A stretch of DNA of 8,838 nucleotides. Origin: Erysipelotrichaceae bacterium. Lineage in GTDB: Bacteria; Bacillota_I; Bacilli_A; Erysipelotrichales; Coprobacillaceae. Under the pieces are notes generated by a model. It had not been told where the DNA came from, ran no database searches, and saw only the letters and a list, made by a program, of their open reading frames with translations. Positions 5,765-8,838 of the stretch are shown here, piece after piece; position 1 is the first letter of the stretch; the number at the start of each line of letters is the position of its first letter. The stretch covers positions 1 through 8,838 of the forward strand of contig JAJQDJ010000115.1 of assembly GCA_021202205.1 (NCBI GenBank). The letters are read 5' to 3'. The position numbers were made by a program, and so were the translations under genes.

Positions 5765-7294
5765 TTATTTTTTTGATAATATATAAGGTCTGACCTGACT
5801 TAAGAAATATAAAGAACCTGTAATAAATACAACACCATCATGATAAAAAGCATCATCTATAGCTTTGTGCCAATCCTTTTCTATTTTTACTGGAAAGTTC
5901 TCAGCAAGTATTTCAGCACTTTGAGCGCGATAATAATCAAATTCACAAATAGTCACATCATCAGTAAGTCTTAATAATAATTTTATCATTGCATGTGTAT
6001 CTTTATCACGCAAAGCTGAAAAAATTATTTTTATCTTAGTATAATACTTAGCTGAATTATAGAAAGCTTCCATTCCTTCCTTGTTGTGTGCGCCATCTAT
6101 AATTATTAAGGGATTTTCATTGACAGTTTCAAATCGTCCTAGCCATTTGGCTTCATATAAGCCATTTAAAAGGTTTTCATCGTTTAAATGAATCAATCCA
6201 TTATCTCTTAAATATAATAGAATATCTAAAGCGAGAGCGCTATTATTAGCCTGATAAAGGGCTGTTGTGTTTAATGTTACATGATAATTTTTGTAATCAT
6301 ATATAACTTGATTTTGATCTAAATGAATATTTTCTATTGAATCTAATTGTAATAATGAACTATGATGTTGATCACAAATAGAACGAAAGACATCGATACA
6401 TTCCTGCTTGTTCTCACCTGTAATAAAAGGAATGTTATCCTTGATAATGCCACCTTTCGTTTTGGCTATCTTTTCATATGTATCACCCAAATATTCCGTG
6501 TGATCCAACCCAATGTTGGTATTAACTGCAATCAAAGGTTCAATAATATTGGTTGCATCTAATTCTCCCCCTAAACCAACTTCAAACAATGCATAATCCA
6601 CATGCTGAGATATAAAATACATAATCGAAATAAATACTTCAATTTCAAACATCGATAATTCATAATTCAACCATAATTGCATATATCTATTAGCATATTG
6701 AATAATTGTTTCTTCATCAATAGATTGACCATTGATGCGCATAATATCCAATCGACTCACCAATGCAGGAGAAGTAAAAGATGCTACCTTATACCCTTCC
6801 GATTGTAACACTGAAGATAAATAATTAGTCGTCGATCCCTTGCCATTTGTTCCTCCAATATGAATACACTTGAGTAATAATTGAGGATTAGCCATATCAT
6901 TCATAAAGTTTTTAAAATTTGTTAAGGCATAAACACGACTTTTTTGTGAAGCAATAAAATTTTGAACTTCATCATAACTTTTAAAAGTATTGCTTGTTTG
7001 ACAATGATATATATCATAACCATGATCATTTATAAAACCTAGATGTTCAAAATATGGATGCCCTTTAACTATTAAATCATTGAATGCATATTTTTTAACC
7101 AACTCTATAAGTTGACTTCCAATACCTCTATTGCGATAATCCTTATTAACATATAAATAATCTATACGATAAAAATCATATATTCCAATATATCCAACCA
7201 AATGTTCATCAAATGCACCTATAAATATCAATTTCTCTTCATCTATGTTTTGTATATTATTGATTTCATAATCTTTCAAAATTCTTAATTCCAT
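5765..7294 (-). CDS. folC: GNAT acetyltransferase-folylpolyglutamate synthase fusion
   Basis: 509 residues, about 80-100 longer than ordinary FolC. FolC adds glutamate to dihydropteroate or tetrahydrofolate with ATP. Residues 1-100 form a compact GNAT domain: VGYIGIYDFYRIDYLYVNKD, then the acetyl-CoA loop RNRGIGSQL (54-62), and the closing YFEHLGF (81-87). Residues 105-509 are a Mur-ligase type FolC: SYDEVQNFI, P-loop GGTNGKGS 147-154, FEVGLGGELDATN 237-249, GLDHTEYLG 262-270, KTKGGIIK 278-285 (carbamoyl-lysine region), GRFE 386-389, IDGAHN 399-404, SALRDKD 426-432 and TGSLYF 492-497. Odd: the usual TSPHL/TSPYL loop reads TSPAL (174-178), the ERI motif after it reads DIM, and GLGGR reads GLGGE. 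The start is the ATG at 7294 after GAGGTG; the in-frame TTG 12 bases upstream has no ribosome site. It lies 32 bp after darA, probably in the same transcript. The acetyl acceptor is unknown. Confidence 0.93.
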   Translation of the reverse strand: MELRILKDYEINNIQNIDEEKLIFIGAFDEHLVGYIGIYDFYRIDYLYVNKDYRNRGIGSQLIELVKKYAFNDLIVKGHPYFEHLGFINDHGYDIYHCQTSNTFKSYDEVQNFIASQKSRVYALTNFKNFMNDMANPQLLLKCIHIGGTNGKGSTTNYLSSVLQSEGYKVASFTSPALVSRLDIMRINGQSIDEETIIQYANRYMQLWLNYELSMFEIEVFISIMYFISQHVDYALFEVGLGGELDATNIIEPLIAVNTNIGLDHTEYLGDTYEKIAKTKGGIIKDNIPFITGENKQECIDVFRSICDQHHSSLLQLDSIENIHLDQNQVIYDYKNYHVTLNTTALYQANNSALALDILLYLRDNGLIHLNDENLLNGLYEAKWLGRFETVNENPLIIIDGAHNKEGMEAFYNSAKYYTKIKIIFSALRDKDTHAMIKLLLRLTDDVTICEFDYYRAQSAEILAENFPVKIEKDWHKAIDDAFYHDGVVFITGSLYFLSQVRPYILSKK

Positions 7295-7298
7295 ATAA

Positions 7299-7304
7299 CA
7301 CCTC
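7299..7304 (-). promoter_or_regulatory. Ribosome binding site of folC
   Basis: GAGGTG lies four bases before the ATG at 7294, matching the right half of the GGAGGTGATC anti-16S complement, for which a short gap is normal. It is clearly weaker than the darA site upstream and decides against the TTG at 7306, which overlaps it. Confidence 0.6.
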
Positions 7305-7326
7305 AAAGAAAAAACAGCCTAAGCTT

Positions 7327-7653
7327 TTAAATTTTTTCAAAGCGATCAACATCAACCACAAAGACCGTAGCTCCCCCAACAAGTACATCAACCATAATCG
7401 GCGTAAAAATTTCACCCATTTCCGTCGGCGGAACCGTATGTTCTTTCACTACACGCTTTCTTGCATGTGCTTTGATAATTGCTAGTGCAGGATCGACCTT
7501 ATCATCATTTGTCCCAATAAAAAACGTCGTATTCCCCTTTTTTAAAAATCCTCCAGAAGTAGCCATCTTTGTTACAAAGAAACCACCTTCAGTTAAAGCA
7601 GTCTGTACGGAAGAACTGTCATCGTTATTGACAATGGCAATAATTAACTTCAT
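7327..7653 (-). CDS. darA: Cyclic di-AMP receptor, PII-like (DarA/PstA family)
   Basis: 108 residues, against 109 in B. subtilis DarA (YaaQ). The family forms PII-like trimers that bind c-di-AMP between subunits; the downstream target is not settled. Seen: MKLIIAIV start strand, FFVTKMATSGGFLKKGNTTF at 25-44 as the family signature, FFIGTNDD at 44-51, and the closing VGGATVFVVDVDRFEKI at 92-108. Matching presumed ligand positions, T28, F36, L37, N41 and G47 are kept, while the N24 and R26 of B. subtilis DarA appear as G24 and F26. The start is the ATG at 7653, nine bases after AAAGGAGG; an ATG two codons earlier is only three bases from that site. Probably first gene of a darA-folC unit, divergent from mutY. 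In B. subtilis the gene sits near tmk and holB instead, so the folC neighbourhood is different here. Confidence 0.95.
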   Translation of the reverse strand: MKLIIAIVNNDDSSSVQTALTEGGFFVTKMATSGGFLKKGNTTFFIGTNDDKVDPALAIIKAHARKRVVKEHTVPPTEMGEIFTPIMVDVLVGGATVFVVDVDRFEKI

Positions 7654-7662
7654 AGTCATCAA

Positions 7663-7670
7663 CCTCCTTT
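7663..7670 (-). promoter_or_regulatory. Ribosome binding site of darA
   Basis: AAAGGAGG with a 9-base gap to the ATG at 7653. It is three bases from the ATG at 7659, too close for that start, and so selects the start that gives the family's normal N-terminus. Confidence 0.8.
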
Positions 7671-7688
7671 ACGTTTATATCTTATCAC

Positions 7689-7726
7689 ATTATAAAAATA
7701 ATTACATCATTTTTCTTTAATTTCAA
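7689..7726 (-). promoter_or_regulatory. Candidate promoter region of darA(-folC)
   Basis: On the minus strand TTGAAA (7726-7721) is followed after 16 bp by TAATTA (7704-7699). A consensus TATAAT lies further down (7694-7689) but has no well-placed -35. Either could serve as -10. The gap to mutY is only 106 bp, so the two divergent promoters lie side by side and could influence each other. Confidence 0.4.
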
Positions 7727-7738
7727 CCAATCCTAACA

Positions 7739-7744
7739 TATAAT
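7739..7744 (+). promoter_or_regulatory. Candidate -10 element of mutY
   Basis: TATAAT lies 15 bases before the mutY ATG. At the 17-bp distance the -35 position reads TTTAAT, a poor match. If used, transcription begins near 7751, giving a leader of only about nine bases. Confidence 0.45.
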
Positions 7745-7750
7745 ACAGAT

Positions 7751-7756
7751 GGTGAT
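7751..7756 (+). promoter_or_regulatory. Ribosome binding site of mutY
   Basis: GGTGAT lies three bases before the ATG at 7760 and matches the right-hand part of the GGAGGTGATC complement of 16S rRNA. It lacks the GGAGG core that the other genes here have, so translation is probably modest. Confidence 0.5.
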
Positions 7757-7759
7757 TAT

Positions 7760-8776
7760 ATGCAAGATGAATTAATAGATTGGTATCAACATCATAAAAG
7801 AGATTTACCATGGAGGAAAACTCAAGATCCTTATAAGATTTGGATATCAGAAATAATGTTACAACAAACAACTACAGAAGCTGTCATACCTTATTATCTT
7901 AGATTTATTGATACTTATGATAATGTTTCTACTCTAGCTTTGGCACAAGAAGAAGATATTTATAAGTTATGGGAAGGTTTAGGATATTATCGTCGGGCTA
8001 AGTATTTACATATAAGCGCTAAAATGATTGTTGATGATTATCATGGTGAGTTTCCAAAGACTTATGAAGAAGTTATCAAGCTTAAAGGTGTTGGAGAATA
8101 TACTGCAGGAGCTATTTGCTCAATTGCCTATGGATTAGAAGTTCCTGCAGTTGATGGCAATGTTTTACGTATTATGGCAAGGTATTATGGTATAAAAGAT
8201 AATATTGCTAAAAAGCGTACACAAAAGCAAACTTATGATATAGTAGCAAAACTTATTAAAGGTTGCGATGCCTCAACATTTAATCAGGGATTAATGGATT
8301 TAGGTGCTACAATATGTACCCAAAAGCCAAAATGTGACATTTGTCCCATCAACACACATTGTTTATCTTATCAAGAGAATCTGCAAAACATTTTACCTAT
8401 CAACATCAAAAACATTAAGAAAACTGAACATCATTATATCACTGGAATCATTACATATCATGATCAATATATGTTGATCAAAAACACATCAGGTATGTTA
8501 GAGAATATGTATGGTTTTATTCAATACGAATGTGAAAGTCCTTATACATATATGGAATTGTTCGAAGAAGAATTTCAACATAAGCTATCGTTAATAAGCT
8601 ATATTGATGAAGTGAAACATGTCTTTACCCATCGAAAATGGACTATGCATATCTATCATTTTATGTTAGATACCCCTAATGATGATTTATATACTTTAAA
8701 TAACATACATCAAATACCTTTATCTACAGCTCACAATAAAGTATTACAAGCCTACAAAAAAGCTGATGATTACTAA
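7760..8776 (+). CDS. mutY: Adenine DNA glycosylase MutY
   Basis: 338 residues, slightly short for a family of about 350-370. It removes adenine mispaired with 8-oxoguanine in base excision repair. Domains: HhH-GPD glycosylase (about 1-180) with WISEIMLQQT carrying catalytic E31, LKGVGEYTAGAI (helix-hairpin-helix, Y114) and VPAVDGNVLRI with catalytic D132; iron-sulfur loop (C186, C192, C195, C201); C-terminal NUDIX-like 8-oxoG recognition domain (about 222-338) with ITGIITYHDQYMLI and VFTHRKWTM. The presence of that last domain and Y114 supports MutY over endonuclease III. Odd: the first cysteine gap is five residues (CTQKPKC) where MutY and Nth normally have six, and the FSH recognition loop reads FTH (289-291). 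The only plus-strand gene in the window, divergent from darA; the stop codon lies within a perfect inverted repeat. Confidence 0.96.
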   Translation: MQDELIDWYQHHKRDLPWRKTQDPYKIWISEIMLQQTTTEAVIPYYLRFIDTYDNVSTLALAQEEDIYKLWEGLGYYRRAKYLHISAKMIVDDYHGEFPKTYEEVIKLKGVGEYTAGAICSIAYGLEVPAVDGNVLRIMARYYGIKDNIAKKRTQKQTYDIVAKLIKGCDASTFNQGLMDLGATICTQKPKCDICPINTHCLSYQENLQNILPINIKNIKKTEHHYITGIITYHDQYMLIKNTSGMLENMYGFIQYECESPYTYMELFEEEFQHKLSLISYIDEVKHVFTHRKWTMHIYHFMLDTPNDDLYTLNNIHQIPLSTAHNKVLQAYKKADDY

Positions 8777-8784
8777 TCATCAGC
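8756..8784 (-). terminator. Minus-strand intrinsic terminator overlapping the end of mutY
   Basis: GCTGATGATTA (8762-8772) and its exact complement (8774-8784) flank one base. Read on the minus strand the stem is followed by six T (complement of 8756-8761), the standard layout of an intrinsic terminator; on the plus strand no T run follows. It would stop a convergent gene lying to the right of the window. It encodes the last residues and stop codon of mutY. Confidence 0.65.
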
Positions 8785-8788
8785 CAAT

Positions 8789-8833
8789 GACATGAACTTA
8801 AGGGATTCGTATCTCTTGGGCTCATGCCTTTTT
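8789..8833 (+). terminator. Probable mutY terminator, long wobble-containing hairpin
   Basis: Arms 8789-8806 and 8811-8828 pair around a TCGT loop with three G-T wobbles and two A-C mismatches, and are followed by TTTTT then ATATA. It starts 12 bases after the mutY stop. This fits an intrinsic terminator; it is longer and less regular than the others here, so it could also be the 3' hairpin of a small RNA or belong to a transcript from a gene to the right. Confidence 0.6.
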
Positions 8834-8838
8834 ATATA

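Noticed and set aside
7310..7335. Small hairpin between darA and folC as terminator or attenuator
   Set aside because: Only about three solid pairs (AGC/GCT) before a T run; not enough to separate the two genes.
7654..7759. c-di-AMP (ydaO-type) or other riboswitch upstream of darA
   Set aside because: The gap is 106 bp including both divergent promoters and shows no conserved riboswitch core.
1..8838. Defence island, prophage or CRISPR locus
   Set aside because: Apart from the yefM-yoeB module all genes are housekeeping types; no integrase, nuclease system, repeats with spacers or phage genes are present.

Overview
The window is AT-rich, low-GC bacterial DNA using TGA as a normal stop (yefM and the helicase gene end in TGA), with strong AGGAGG-type ribosome sites and TTGxxx-17-TATAAT promoters. 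A c-di-AMP receptor of the DarA/PstA type, a Clostridium-type pyruvate,phosphate dikinase and the general base composition point to a Bacillota (Firmicutes) host. My best guess is an anaerobic gut member of the Erysipelotrichia/Coprobacillaceae; the genus is inference, not shown.

Layout, left to right. All genes but the last are on the minus strand. (1) 1-637: an RraA-like gene that hits a stop inside its last conserved segment; a second frame continues to the window edge and looks like the lost C-terminus, so the gene is probably frameshifted at a TA repeat. (2) 744-1305: a complete yefM-yoeB toxin-antitoxin module whose promoter holds a perfect palindromic operator between -35 and -10. (3) 1349-4104: ppdK as a single-gene unit with a consensus promoter and a 47-bp perfect inverted repeat as terminator. 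(4) 4122-5761: a DEAD-box RNA helicase with a DbpA-type RNA-binding tail, its own promoter and terminator. (5) 5765-7653: darA followed by a folC gene fused to an N-terminal GNAT acetyltransferase domain, 32 bp apart and probably co-transcribed. (6) 7760-8776, plus strand: mutY, divergent from darA, followed at the right edge by two hairpins that look like terminators in opposite directions.

The genes do not form one pathway: central carbon/PEP metabolism (ppdK), RNA remodelling (helicase), folate polyglutamylation (folC), c-di-AMP sensing (darA), oxidative DNA damage repair (mutY) and a translation-dependent mRNA interferase module (yoeB). No stretch above 300 bp lacks a gene; the intergenic gaps hold promoters and terminators listed below. 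I see no rRNA, tRNA, CRISPR array, insertion sequence or prophage gene.

I did not find a convincing undescribed multigene system. The most unusual items are the GNAT-FolC fusion with an altered substrate loop, the TA-repeat frameshift in the RraA-like gene, a MutY iron-sulfur motif one residue shorter than usual, and DarA substitutions at presumed ligand positions.
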